Source of the DNA: Deinococcales bacterium
Lineage (GTDB): Bacteria; Deinococcota; Deinococci; Deinococcales; JAAFIG01
NCBI GenBank assembly: GCA_013298595.1
Contig: JAAFIG010000031.1
Span: 1-52,790 of the forward strand
Length of the DNA: 52,790 nt
Direction: 5' to 3'
The notes beneath the pieces are model-generated. The model did no database searches and was not told where the DNA came from. It saw only the letters and a program-made list of their open reading frames with translations. Within the stretch, counting starts at the first letter, position 1; the number at the start of each line of letters is the position of its first letter. The translations under genes and the position numbers were made by a program. Below are positions 44,615 through 52,790 of the stretch, one piece after another.

Positions 44615-45919
44615 TTAGGGTAGCACAGTAATCTGATCTGGTGTGTTCAAAATCACTTCGTAATAATCGCCATACAGTTGTACCCGTCCACGAATTTGCA
44701 CCCGTTTACCTAAATAAGCTTGTGGAAAGGGTTGCTCAAAACTATCGTAAGCTCGAGCAAAAACCACAGCTCGAGGAGCCGTACTGCCCTTACCAAAATT
44801 GAGGAACGCCACTGCGTCACGGCGTTCGACTTCTTCGACCAGACCTTCAAAAATACCTGTGCGTCCAACAAACTCACCTATTTTACGGGCATCTTGCACA
44901 GTCTCGAGTGGGGCTAAACCATACGGGTTGATATCCATGCTTTTACTAATATCAGCTTCGATTTGTGCTACTAAGGCATCCACCGCAGTTGTAGCCGTGT
45001 CACGCTCGAGAATAACGCTCAGTTCACGGTTCGCATTGATGCTGTTACCACTGAGGTTGATACTACCAATTAACGCTTTGGTTTTGTCTGCCACGATTAC
45101 TTTGGCATGTACATAATTGCTCAGTAAATATTTGACTGTTACACCTGTTTGCCGTAAACGCTCAGCACCCGCAATAAAGTACGTGTCGGTCAGTTCGTTT
45201 GGCGCTCCAACAATGGTCACTTTGACCCCGCGCTGAGCGGCTGTACTTAGTTCACGAATGGTTTCTTCATCTGCCATTGCTTGTTGCTCGAGTAATAAAC
45301 TTTGCCTAGCATTACGAATTAAATCAAGAATTTTATCTCGAGCATTGCCGCGCACTGTGCCATTGGATTTAATTTGACTCGGACTCCAAACCAGTTTGGC
45401 ATCGCGTAAATCAATATCATCGCCGTTCCAATCGGCATCAAAGACCTTGGCAATTTCTTGTACCAAGGCAGGTTCATTCAACGCTACTTGGTATTCACGA
45501 TTTGCCGAAAAACTCGAGCCTGTGATATTGGCAGTTGAAATGATGGCTTCTTGATCGTCAAAAACAAAACTTTTTTCATGCACAAAAACAAACTTAAATG
45601 CCTTACTGAGTTGCACATTTAAACCAGCCGCTTTGAGTTGTAAAAAAATGTTGGTATTGCCACCAATGGAACCGCTTGGTTCACGCTCGAGCAAAATTCG
45701 TACATCCACACCGCGTTTTGTGGCAGCAGCTAAGGCTTCAATTACATCTTGGCGTGAATCTGTGAACAAATAAATTTTATGACGAATACTTTTTTTGGCG
45801 GCATTAATTCGCGTAAGAATCGGCGCAATACCGTCTTGTGGTTGAATAAATAATTTCGGTGCAGCCAAGGCTAAACCAGAAAGTAGTACAAAAACCAGCA
45901 GAGCTTGAATCCATTTCAT
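44615..45919 (-). CDS. Secreted phospholipase D-like protein (two HKD motifs)
   Basis: The product has 434 residues. Residues 1-19 form a signal peptide (LVFVLLSGLALA). Two HxKxxxxD-type motifs (VHEKSFVFDD and VHAKVIVADK), each followed by a small Ser/Asn-rich turn (TANITGSS, SINLSGNS), define the PLD superfamily, which includes phospholipases and nucleases. The C-terminal 100 residues look like an OB-fold (GKRVQIRGRVQLYGDYYEVIL), which favours nucleic acid binding. Export of a nuclease for DNA uptake or scavenging is possible. A -10 box (TAGAAT, minus strand) ends 6 nt before the ATG. Confidence 0.88.
   Translation of the reverse strand: MKWIQALLVFVLLSGLALAAPKLFIQPQDGIAPILTRINAAKKSIRHKIYLFTDSRQDVIEALAAATKRGVDVRILLEREPSGSIGGNTNIFLQLKAAGLNVQLSKAFKFVFVHEKSFVFDDQEAIISTANITGSSFSANREYQVALNEPALVQEIAKVFDADWNGDDIDLRDAKLVWSPSQIKSNGTVRGNARDKILDLIRNARQSLLLEQQAMADEETIRELSTAAQRGVKVTIVGAPNELTDTYFIAGAERLRQTGVTVKYLLSNYVHAKVIVADKTKALIGSINLSGNSINANRELSVILERDTATTAVDALVAQIEADISKSMDINPYGLAPLETVQDARKIGEFVGRTGIFEGLVEEVERRDAVAFLNFGKGSTAPRAVVFARAYDSFEQPFPQAYLGKRVQIRGRVQLYGDYYEVILNTPDQITVLP
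44617..44622 (-). promoter_or_regulatory. -10 box TACCCT for the diguanylate cyclase
   Basis: TACCCT (minus strand) ends 8 nt before the ATG at 44608 and overlaps the end of the upstream PLD gene. Confidence 0.35.
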
Positions 45920-45925
45920 AACAGT

Positions 45926-45931
45926 ATTCTA
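45926..45931 (-). promoter_or_regulatory. -10 box TAGAAT for the PLD-like gene
   Basis: TAGAAT (minus strand) ends 6 nt before the ATG at 45919. There is no ribosome binding site. Confidence 0.5.
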
Positions 45932-46006
45932 TCCTAATGGTGTGGTTTATTTGAGTTTTGAGCTGCTTATTTTGTGGGCGAATTTCTGCGTTGACACACA
46001 TGAAAT

Positions 46007-47116
46007 TTACTCGAGACCTGCCAAGAACGCCTGCACTCGCTCGGTTAATCTGGCTGTCTCGAGCAAAAAAGCATCGTGTCCATGAGGGCTGTTTAATTCC
46101 CAGTACTGCCCATTTTGTACGGTTTCAGCAATTTCTCTGGCTTCGGCAGGTAAGTACAATAAATCACTCGAGATGCCAATACTTAATAGTGGTACTGCTA
46201 TTTGGGCTAGTTGCTCTGGGCTAATATCAAAACGATCCATGGCTTTGGTGATGGTGATGTAACTATTGGCATCAAAACGCTCAAGTAATCGTGCGCCTTG
46301 ATGCTCGAGATAGGTTTCCATAGCAAAACGTGTGATATCGGTTGGGCTAGGACGACGACCTTGGGTTAAACCAAAGGATTCTGGGCTGCGGAAAAACAAG
46401 GTGGTAATGGCTCGAGCTAAAGCTAAACCTTGTGGTTGGGATGTGTATTTGCCATTTTTGTAATCAGGGTCGCCTTGAATTGCCATTCGGGCTAAATGAT
46501 TAAAAGTAATTCCCCAAGCACTATGACGCGGTGGTGCACCAATGATAATGGCGGCAGCGATTCGTTCAGGAAAGGCTCGTACCCACTCGAGGGCTTGCAT
46601 TCCACCCATGCTGCCGCCAACCACAGCTTGAATGCGTTTAACGCCTAAATGCTCGAGAAGTGCTGCTTGGACTCGCACCATGTCGCCAATGGTGATTTCA
46701 GGGAAATTACTGCCGAAAGTGCGGTTGCTACTGGGGTCTACACTGGTGGCTCCTGTGCTGCCATAACAACCACCAAGCACATTGGCACAAACCACAAAAT
46801 GTGTGTCTGTATCGAGCATCCGACCAGCACCTAAGGCATCTGACCACCAACTCGAGACACTGCTCGAGCCAGTTAAAGCATGGCAAACCACCACGGCGTT
46901 ATCGGCAGCAGCATTTAAGACACCATAAGTGCTAAATGCCACCCGCACCATGTTTAACGAACCACCTAACTCGAGTTTTAATGCTTCACGAATAAACAGT
47001 GTTGTGTGTCGAACATCAGAATCCGATGGTTTTGGTTCGGGAAACAAAACCCGTACTTCAAAATCGCCAAGGCGTTCGATTTCAAAGTTTTGTTCGGGTT
47101 TAAAAGCAACAGTCAT
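46007..47116 (-). CDS. metX: Homoserine O-acetyltransferase
   Basis: The enzyme acylates homoserine for methionine synthesis. The product has 369 residues and the alpha/beta hydrolase fold. The nucleophile serine lies in VVGGSMGGMQALEW, and the catalytic His in SPHGHDAFLLE. The block HALTGSSSVSSWW is typical of MetX. It is the last gene of the metY operon, coupled by ATGA to a small CxxC protein, and so lies under the SAM riboswitch. The acyl donor (acetyl versus succinyl) cannot be read from the sequence with certainty. Confidence 0.94.
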   Translation of the reverse strand: MTVAFKPEQNFEIERLGDFEVRVLFPEPKPSDSDVRHTTLFIREALKLELGGSLNMVRVAFSTYGVLNAAADNAVVVCHALTGSSSVSSWWSDALGAGRMLDTDTHFVVCANVLGGCYGSTGATSVDPSSNRTFGSNFPEITIGDMVRVQAALLEHLGVKRIQAVVGGSMGGMQALEWVRAFPERIAAAIIIGAPPRHSAWGITFNHLARMAIQGDPDYKNGKYTSQPQGLALARAITTLFFRSPESFGLTQGRRPSPTDITRFAMETYLEHQGARLLERFDANSYITITKAMDRFDISPEQLAQIAVPLLSIGISSDLLYLPAEAREIAETVQNGQYWELNSPHGHDAFLLETARLTERVQAFLAGLE

Positions 47117-47379
47117 AAACGCTCCGCAAACTCAAAACAAGGAATACAAAACTCGAGCAAAATCGCTTCGATTTCTTGTTGTAACACCTGTTTTGCTGCT
47201 TCACTCGAGGATAGTTCATACTGCAACTGTAATTGCTCGAGATCAAGATGCCAAGGTAAATTTGCTTGGTCACATGCCAACTTACCACGTGGGAATCGTC
47301 GTCGCTCGAGACCAATCAAAGCGCTACTAGCAATAAATTTTCTGCGTCCAGAACAAATAGGACAGTCATCCTCGAGCAT
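47113..47379 (-). CDS. Small CxxC protein inside the methionine operon, unknown
   Basis: The product has 88 residues with two Cys pairs, CPIC (C6, C9) and CIPC (C78, C81), plus C36. The two pairs could form one zinc site or a redox pair. The middle is basic, then helical (LEQLQLQYELSSSEAAKQVL). I do not recognise a family. GAGGT lies before the ATG. The stop overlaps the metX start by ATGA, so synthesis is tied to MetX. Placement between metY and metX under a SAM riboswitch suggests a sulfur- or metal-related role. Confidence 0.75.
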   Translation of the reverse strand: MLEDDCPICSGRRKFIASSALIGLERRRFPRGKLACDQANLPWHLDLEQLQLQYELSSSEAAKQVLQQEIEAILLEFCIPCFEFAERL

Positions 47380-47397
47380 TTATAACCTCGGTGGGTT

Positions 47398-47426
47398 AGG
47401 GCGAAGTTGTTAGCCAACCTCGCCCT
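47398..47426. repeat. Hairpin between metY and the small CxxC gene
   Basis: AGGGCGA and TCGCCCT (7 bp) plus an inner GTTG/CAAC form a stable hairpin without a U tract. It may tune expression inside the operon or be a small interspersed repeat like that at 7009-7031. Confidence 0.45.
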
Positions 47427-47432
47427 GAATGT

Positions 47433-48824
<1,392 letters not shown>

Positions 48825-48878
48825 TCAGCAGACGTTTTTTATGTGTTGTTTAGGCTAAAACCAGTAGCTAAAAATTTA

Positions 48879-48904
48879 CGCCCCTCCTTTCTCGAGAAGG
48901 GGCG
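48879..48904 (-). terminator. GC-rich hairpin in the riboswitch expression platform
   Basis: CGCCCC and GGGGCG pair around a bulged arm that holds TTCTCGAGAA, itself containing CTCGAG. On the minus strand it is followed by AAATTTTTAG, a broken U tract. It is the likely SAM-induced terminator. Confidence 0.6.
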
Positions 48905-48932
48905 CATGTTTTTAGCGTTGGAATCCCATTCT

Positions 48933-49136
48933 CTTATCTATCCGCTTTGCGCGGCTGGATTTAGCACCGAATGGGTTTGAAATATGCTCGAGCGTTACAC
49001 ACCAAAGTCAGTCACCATTCGGTGGCTGAACATTCGATTTGTACACATTGGTTTGAGCATAGATTCCCTGGTTGCTGCGACGCTGGTTGTGCAGTTGCAC
49101 AGTTTCGAGCCAGTCTCTTGCGTCGCTCTTGATAAG
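48933..49136 (-). ncRNA. SAM-I (S-box) riboswitch with enlarged P2 and P3 arms
   Basis: On the minus strand P1 is CTTATC (49131-49136) with GATAAG (48933-48938). AAGAG follows the 5' arm. P2a is CGACG/CGTCG, P2b is GAG-ACTGG-CTC with the pseudoknot loop, and the P3 base is GCAACC with GGTGC. The pseudoknot partner GCTAA and a P4 hairpin (CCGC-GCAAA-GCGG) complete the fold. Two additions are unusual: a TGTGCA/TGCACA hairpin inside P2 (49088-49101) and a P3 arm of about 100 bases (48969-49069) with its own stems. It should control metY, the CxxC gene and metX. Confidence 0.95.
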
Positions 49137-49257
49137 GTATTTGGCACGTTTTGCAACGCACGGGTTCTGATGAACTTGTTAGAACTGTAAAATAAGTTGA
49201 GTAGTTTTGTCAAGGATGTATTTGGTGTTACTCCGATGAATAGCATGACTTTCCGCG

Positions 49258-49263
49258 TAGAAT
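49258..49263 (+). promoter_or_regulatory. -10 box TAGAAT deciding the kinase start
   Basis: TAGAAT ends 7 nt before the ATG at 49271, which fixes the start there rather than at the TTG one codon upstream. Confidence 0.5.
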
Positions 49264-49270
49264 ACATTTG

Positions 49271-52126
49271 ATGAGCGTATCTGTTGCACCACTCGAGGCG
49301 TATCTCGAGCAAATCACCAAAACCCGTGGGTTAGCGGCAACTGGGCAGTTGATTGCTCGTACAGCTTTAACTTGGTCTGGTGCTTTATCGGTGCGGGTGT
49401 TGTTGTTGGTTTCCGAGCGCTTAGAAACAGTGGCGGTGTCTAATGCTGCGGGTGTCTCGAGTTTACTGGGTGATGGTTTTCGCTTTGATGATATCCCAGC
49501 CGATGCAGCGCTCGAGGGAGCATTACCATTAGAGGCGCGAGGACGGCATTTAGGGTTTTTGCAAATCCGAGGTGGTAGCATTCTCGAACCAAGTTTTGTG
49601 GCTGTCAGTGCGGTTGCTCTTGAAGCAGCACGGTTGTCACGCGATGCGGTGCGTCGAGAAAAAGAAACCAAGGCATTATCAGAATTATCAAAACGGGTTT
49701 CAAATAGCTTAGATTTAAATGCGATTCTCGAGGAAAGCCTTGAGTTTACTGTGCAGGCACTTGGTTTAGAACGTGGGTTGCTTGGGTTATTTTCAAATAC
49801 TTCGGAGTTGGGCGCAGAAGCAAAAGGGTATTTTAAGTTTGCTTTTGCTGAACTCGAGGCAGATGAAGTGCTGAGTATCTCAGCCGAGAGTTTTGCACGC
49901 TTGCATCGTGGGCAACCTATCGTGCTTAACGATGTGAAAACATCTTCTCGCAGTTTTGCTGATACCCCACGTAAATTGGGTGCAGAAGCTTTTTTGATGT
50001 TACCACTGGTCTCGAGAGGGGAGACTTTAGGGGTTTTATATGCCGATGTCACCCGAACGGGTTTAGAAATTACAGAGCGCATGGTGTCTTTAGCCCAAGC
50101 AATGCTAGAAATTGCTGCACTGGCAATGGAAAATGCGCGTTTATACGCCTTAGAAAGTAATAAACGCCAAAATGCCGAAGGGTTGCGTTTAGTCATGCAG
50201 CGTTTATCCGAAAGCCTCAGTATTTCCGAAACCCTCGAAGCGATTCTCGAGACAGCTGTGCGTTTACTGGGTGCAACAGGTTGTGCTGTTTTTGAACGGG
50301 TGCGTAATGTACTCGAACCTCGAGCCAGTTATGGTGTGGAAAACGATGCTTTACTTGAACGGGGTATTGATTTTTTACTCGAGAGTACTGTGCAACGCGA
50401 AGTGATCGCCACAGCCGATTTATTAGCTGCACCGCTGTTAACTCGAGGCGAGGTCTATGGCGCACTGGCATTGTATTTTGCCGAGCAGAAAACGTTTACT
50501 CCAGACGAACTCGAGACGTTATCAGCATTTGCGGCTCAAGCAGGTGTGGCACTAGGGAATGCCCGAGTTTTTGCGGATGAAAACGCTTTGCTCGAGATGG
50601 CACGTTTGACCAGTGGTACACTTGAACTCGAGGAAGTATTAGCGCGAGTATGTTCTGAAGCGCTGATTACACTCGATTTAGAACGCAGTTTTATTGGTTT
50701 TTTTGATGTGCTTGATATGCAAGCCGAACGTGCCGAAATTGGTAAATTATACGCTCAGGGTTTTGAAAATGGTTTAGATGGCTTTATTCAACCCTTTGTT
50801 ATTGCCGATGAAGCCTTTGCTAAACTGATTCTTGAACTCGAGCCAATTGTCATTAACGAAGCCCAGGACGAATCGCTCGAGAACGAAGGTCCGACCTTAT
50901 TGGGTGCCCAAGCCTTTGTGGTTGCCCCAATTCAAGTTCAAGGACAAGTGTTAGGCATTTTATATGCCGATAGCACCAGAGCCTCGGAAATCACAGCTCG
51001 AGAAGCCCGTTTAGCGGCTGCTATTGCCCAACAAGCTGCTTTGGCTATTCAGAATGCTCGGCTGTACGAACGCTTACAGGCCCAGCAGCAGCAGTACAGT
51101 TTACTTGCCGAAGGTGCCACCGATTTAATTGCATCTACTGACCTTGAAGGCAACATTACGTATGCCAATAACGCAGCTCTTGAAATTCTGGGTTATGCCC
51201 CGAGCGAACTGCTTGAGATGCGCTTTGTGGACTTACTCGAAGCAGAAAGTGCCTTAGATGCCGAAGCAGCTTGGCGTACCATGCGCGATACCAACGCCCC
51301 AGATAGTACCTTTACGGCTCGAGTTCAGCGGGCTGATGCAACACTGGCGACACTCGAGATTAAACTTTCGGCGTTATACCGTGATGGTGCATTACAAGGC
51401 GGTCTGGTGATTGCTCGAGATATGTCCGAGCAGCAAAAACTGGCTGTGGAAATTGCCCAACGTGGACAAGCCCAAGCTCGAGCCAGCGAATTACGGTCGT
51501 TCCTGAGTTTATTTACCCAAGCCCAAGAAGAGGAACGTCGCCGTATTGCCAGAGAACTCCACGATGACACTGCCCAAACACTGGTTGCCATTACACGGCG
51601 TTTAGACCGACTCGAGACTGCCTTAGAAACCATGCCACTCGAGGCAGCTAAAGACCGAGTCCGAGATATTCGTTCGGATGTAGATGCTGCCATTGGCAGT
51701 GTACGGCGCTTCAGTCGAAATTTACGCCCCAGTGCTCTCGATGATCTAGGACTCTTACCTGCCCTCGAATGGTTATGCGAGCAGAGCAGCACGGATGCCC
51801 GATTAGAAGTGCAAGGCTCAGAACGTCGCCTCGAGACAGCTTTAGAACTGACAGTTTACCGAGTTGTCCAAGAAGCTTTAACCAATATCAACAAACATGC
51901 CCAAGCCAGTCATTGCGCTGTACGATTACGTTTTCTCGAGCACAGACTCGAAGTGGTTGTCCAAGACGACGGCAGAGGGTTTGCCACCCAAAACGGCAAT
52001 TTGCTACTCGAGGGACACCTTGGTTTAGCGGGAATGCGTGAAAGAGTTGCTTTGGCAGGTGGTGAAATGAAAGTCTCGAGTGAAGAAAATGCTGGTGCAA
52101 GCCTCGAGTTTATTTTCCCAAATTGA
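49271..52126 (+). CDS. Sensor histidine kinase: three GAF domains, PAS, HisKA_3, HATPase
   Basis: The product has 951 residues and no membrane segment. Three GAF-like domains (about 130-285, 320-445 and 455-605) and a PAS domain (about 615-730, TDLEGNITYANNAALEILGY) precede a NarL-type kinase core. The phospho-acceptor is H764 in RRRIARELHDDTAQTL. The ATPase has ALTNINKHAQASH (N box) and VVQDDGRGFA (G1 box). It would sense small molecules or redox state in the cytoplasm. No response regulator lies beside it in this window, so its partner is encoded elsewhere. The gene diverges from the riboswitch-controlled met operon. Confidence 0.93.
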   Translation: MSVSVAPLEAYLEQITKTRGLAATGQLIARTALTWSGALSVRVLLLVSERLETVAVSNAAGVSSLLGDGFRFDDIPADAALEGALPLEARGRHLGFLQIRGGSILEPSFVAVSAVALEAARLSRDAVRREKETKALSELSKRVSNSLDLNAILEESLEFTVQALGLERGLLGLFSNTSELGAEAKGYFKFAFAELEADEVLSISAESFARLHRGQPIVLNDVKTSSRSFADTPRKLGAEAFLMLPLVSRGETLGVLYADVTRTGLEITERMVSLAQAMLEIAALAMENARLYALESNKRQNAEGLRLVMQRLSESLSISETLEAILETAVRLLGATGCAVFERVRNVLEPRASYGVENDALLERGIDFLLESTVQREVIATADLLAAPLLTRGEVYGALALYFAEQKTFTPDELETLSAFAAQAGVALGNARVFADENALLEMARLTSGTLELEEVLARVCSEALITLDLERSFIGFFDVLDMQAERAEIGKLYAQGFENGLDGFIQPFVIADEAFAKLILELEPIVINEAQDESLENEGPTLLGAQAFVVAPIQVQGQVLGILYADSTRASEITAREARLAAAIAQQAALAIQNARLYERLQAQQQQYSLLAEGATDLIASTDLEGNITYANNAALEILGYAPSELLEMRFVDLLEAESALDAEAAWRTMRDTNAPDSTFTARVQRADATLATLEIKLSALYRDGALQGGLVIARDMSEQQKLAVEIAQRGQAQARASELRSFLSLFTQAQEEERRRIARELHDDTAQTLVAITRRLDRLETALETMPLEAAKDRVRDIRSDVDAAIGSVRRFSRNLRPSALDDLGLLPALEWLCEQSSTDARLEVQGSERRLETALELTVYRVVQEALTNINKHAQASHCAVRLRFLEHRLEVVVQDDGRGFATQNGNLLLEGHLGLAGMRERVALAGGEMKVSSEENAGASLEFIFPN

Positions 52127-52140
52127 GCTTAAAAGCTCAA
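52123..52140. terminator. Short palindrome spanning two convergent stop codons
   Basis: TTGAGCTT and AAGCTCAA are separated by AA and include the stop codons of both convergent genes. This weak hairpin may terminate both. Confidence 0.4.
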
Positions 52141-52622
52141 CCTGCGTCGCTTCTCGAGCCTAAGATGCGTTGCAGTAACTTATTTTTGCTGTCTTTGTAG
52201 CCTTCGCGTATGGCAATAGCTTCAAGATGCGAATCGGCAAGCAGTTGTAATTCGTAAACTGCGCCGTCGTAAGCACTTTTGGTCACACAATGCAGCAATC
52301 CTGGAAGGCAACCACTGGGTGCATCTGGGTGGACTCGAATGCTCGAGATGTAAACTAAGGCTTTGTCACCCATCCAAATGCTTTGGGCAAGGATAAAGCC
52401 GTAAACAGTGCTGGTCTCTGCGTCTACACTACTGGCTTCGACTGCCACAAAACTATGTTCGCTTCTCGAGTAAAACCGCAAGCTGGGTAAACTCGAACGT
52501 AGTCGTGCTTGGCGCTCTTTTTCGGGTTGGGAATCATAATTTTTGTCATCTAGCCTAGCAAGCTCGAGGTCGAGGGCTTGGATTCCTGGGTAGTCAGCTT
52601 CTTGTGGAGCGCGATAAATCAT
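52137..52622 (-). CDS. GNAT-fold protein, DUF1999-like
   Basis: The product has 161 residues. It begins MIYRAPQEADYPGIQALDLE, the usual GNAT beta1-alpha1 start, and SFVAVEASSVDAETSTVYGF and ALVYISSIRVHPDAPSG form the central strands. The last 40 residues are helix plus strand. It resembles the DUF1999 family described from Thermus/Deinococcus, whose substrate is unknown. A -10 box (TAAACT, minus strand, 52630-52635) ends 7 nt before the ATG. Confidence 0.7.
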   Translation of the reverse strand: MIYRAPQEADYPGIQALDLELARLDDKNYDSQPEKERQARLRSSLPSLRFYSRSEHSFVAVEASSVDAETSTVYGFILAQSIWMGDKALVYISSIRVHPDAPSGCLPGLLHCVTKSAYDGAVYELQLLADSHLEAIAIREGYKDSKNKLLQRILGSRSDAG

Positions 52623-52629
52623 TGGCTAT

Positions 52630-52635
52630 AGTTTA
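52630..52635 (-). promoter_or_regulatory. -10 box TAAACT for the GNAT-like gene
   Basis: TAAACT (minus strand) ends 7 nt before the ATG at 52622. There is no ribosome binding site. Confidence 0.45.
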
Positions 52636-52647
52636 CCGAAATTTTGC

Positions 52648-52709
52648 GCCCGCCGTTGGGGAGCGGCGGGCAGGGGAGGGGTTGGAGCGGCGCGTTGGGA
52701 GGTACGCGC
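52648..52709. repeat. GC-rich intergenic patch with two hairpins
   Basis: GCCCGCCG/CGGCGGGC (52648-52671) and GCGCGT/ACGCGC (52690-52709) are perfect stems in a stretch far richer in G and C than the rest of the window. It may be an interspersed repeat or the terminator of the minus-strand gene entering from the right. No U tract is seen. Confidence 0.5.
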
Positions 52710-52720
52710 TAAGTAAGGGG

Positions 52721-52790
52721 TCAATCGAAGATATCAAAGATGCGTCCGAGGGCGCTTTTTTTCTTTTTACCATAACGGTGGTCATCGTCA
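52721..52790 (-). CDS. C-terminal end of an unknown protein (cut by window edge)
   Basis: The minus-strand frame is open from the window edge to TGA at 52721-52723 and encodes an end reading DDDHRYGKKKKSALGRIFDIFD split over its last 22 codons. The His/Asp then Lys run followed by an amphipathic end looks like a real C-terminus. There is too little to name the family. Confidence 0.5.
   Translation of the reverse strand, partial: DDDHRYGKKKKSALGRIFDIFD

Noticed and set aside
49228-50196. Long antisense open frame of 322 codons opposite the histidine kinase gene
   Set aside because: Its Ser/Arg/Lys-rich composition is what the reverse strand of a Leu/Ala/Glu-rich gene gives. There is no start signal or family match.
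51325-51792. Antisense open frame of 155 codons opposite the kinase core
   Set aside because: Ser/Arg-rich shadow of the kinase reading frame; no ribosome binding site or promoter.

Overview
This is about 53 kb of ordinary, densely coding bacterial chromosome, with GC in the mid-40s percent by eye. There are roughly 47 protein genes, one tRNA-Glu, one SAM riboswitch and no rRNA, CRISPR array, insertion sequence or phage gene. The best guess for the host is a low-GC member of the Deinococcota. The reasons are a LysJ/ArgD-type transaminase close to the Thermus enzyme, a DUF1999-like GNAT protein, a BTAD/AAA/TPR regulator, a metY-metX pair, and about two dozen genes that start 6-8 nt after a TANNNT -10 box with no ribosome binding site. 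That last feature is the leaderless architecture known from Deinococcus. The assignment is inference; no rRNA marker is present.

Layout. 1-3.3 kb: end of a YibE/F-like membrane protein, a Cys-containing membrane protein, a TPR protein, pdxY and an NAD(P)-binding protein. 3.3-6.8 kb: FAD monooxygenase, its likely TetR repressor with two related operators, and guaA. 7.1-13.8 kb: a FixH-like protein with a membrane polyferredoxin, a large BTAD regulator with a small partner, and deoC. 13.8-20.7 kb: methyltransferase, MFS exporter, ruvX, CvpA-like protein, transglutaminase, fasciclin protein, double ABC ATPase, tRNA-Glu. 20.7-26.4 kb: a phosphoesterase with altered metal motifs, lnt, a PPP-type phosphatase and the NAD salvage pair nadM-Nudix/nadV. 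26.4-34.4 kb: second fasciclin protein, der, era, kynureninase, small proteins, and a LysJ/ArgD-type transaminase with a Cys-rich insert. 34.5-42.6 kb: two nucleoside-type ABC permeases, a GH10 xylanase behind a doubly operated promoter, psuG, a RodZ with an inserted PEGA domain, and rimO. 42.6-52.8 kb: a GAF/PAS diguanylate cyclase, a secreted phospholipase-D-like protein, metX, a small CxxC protein and metY under a SAM-I riboswitch, a three-GAF histidine kinase, a GNAT protein, and the end of one more gene.

The most unusual property is global. The palindrome CTCGAG occurs about 7 times per kb (about 69 copies counted by hand in the first 10.1 kb), roughly 35 times the chance rate. It lies in all three codon phases, between genes, in terminator stems, in the riboswitch and at the edges of several promoters. 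It behaves like the cyanobacterial HIP1 palindrome but with a different sequence.
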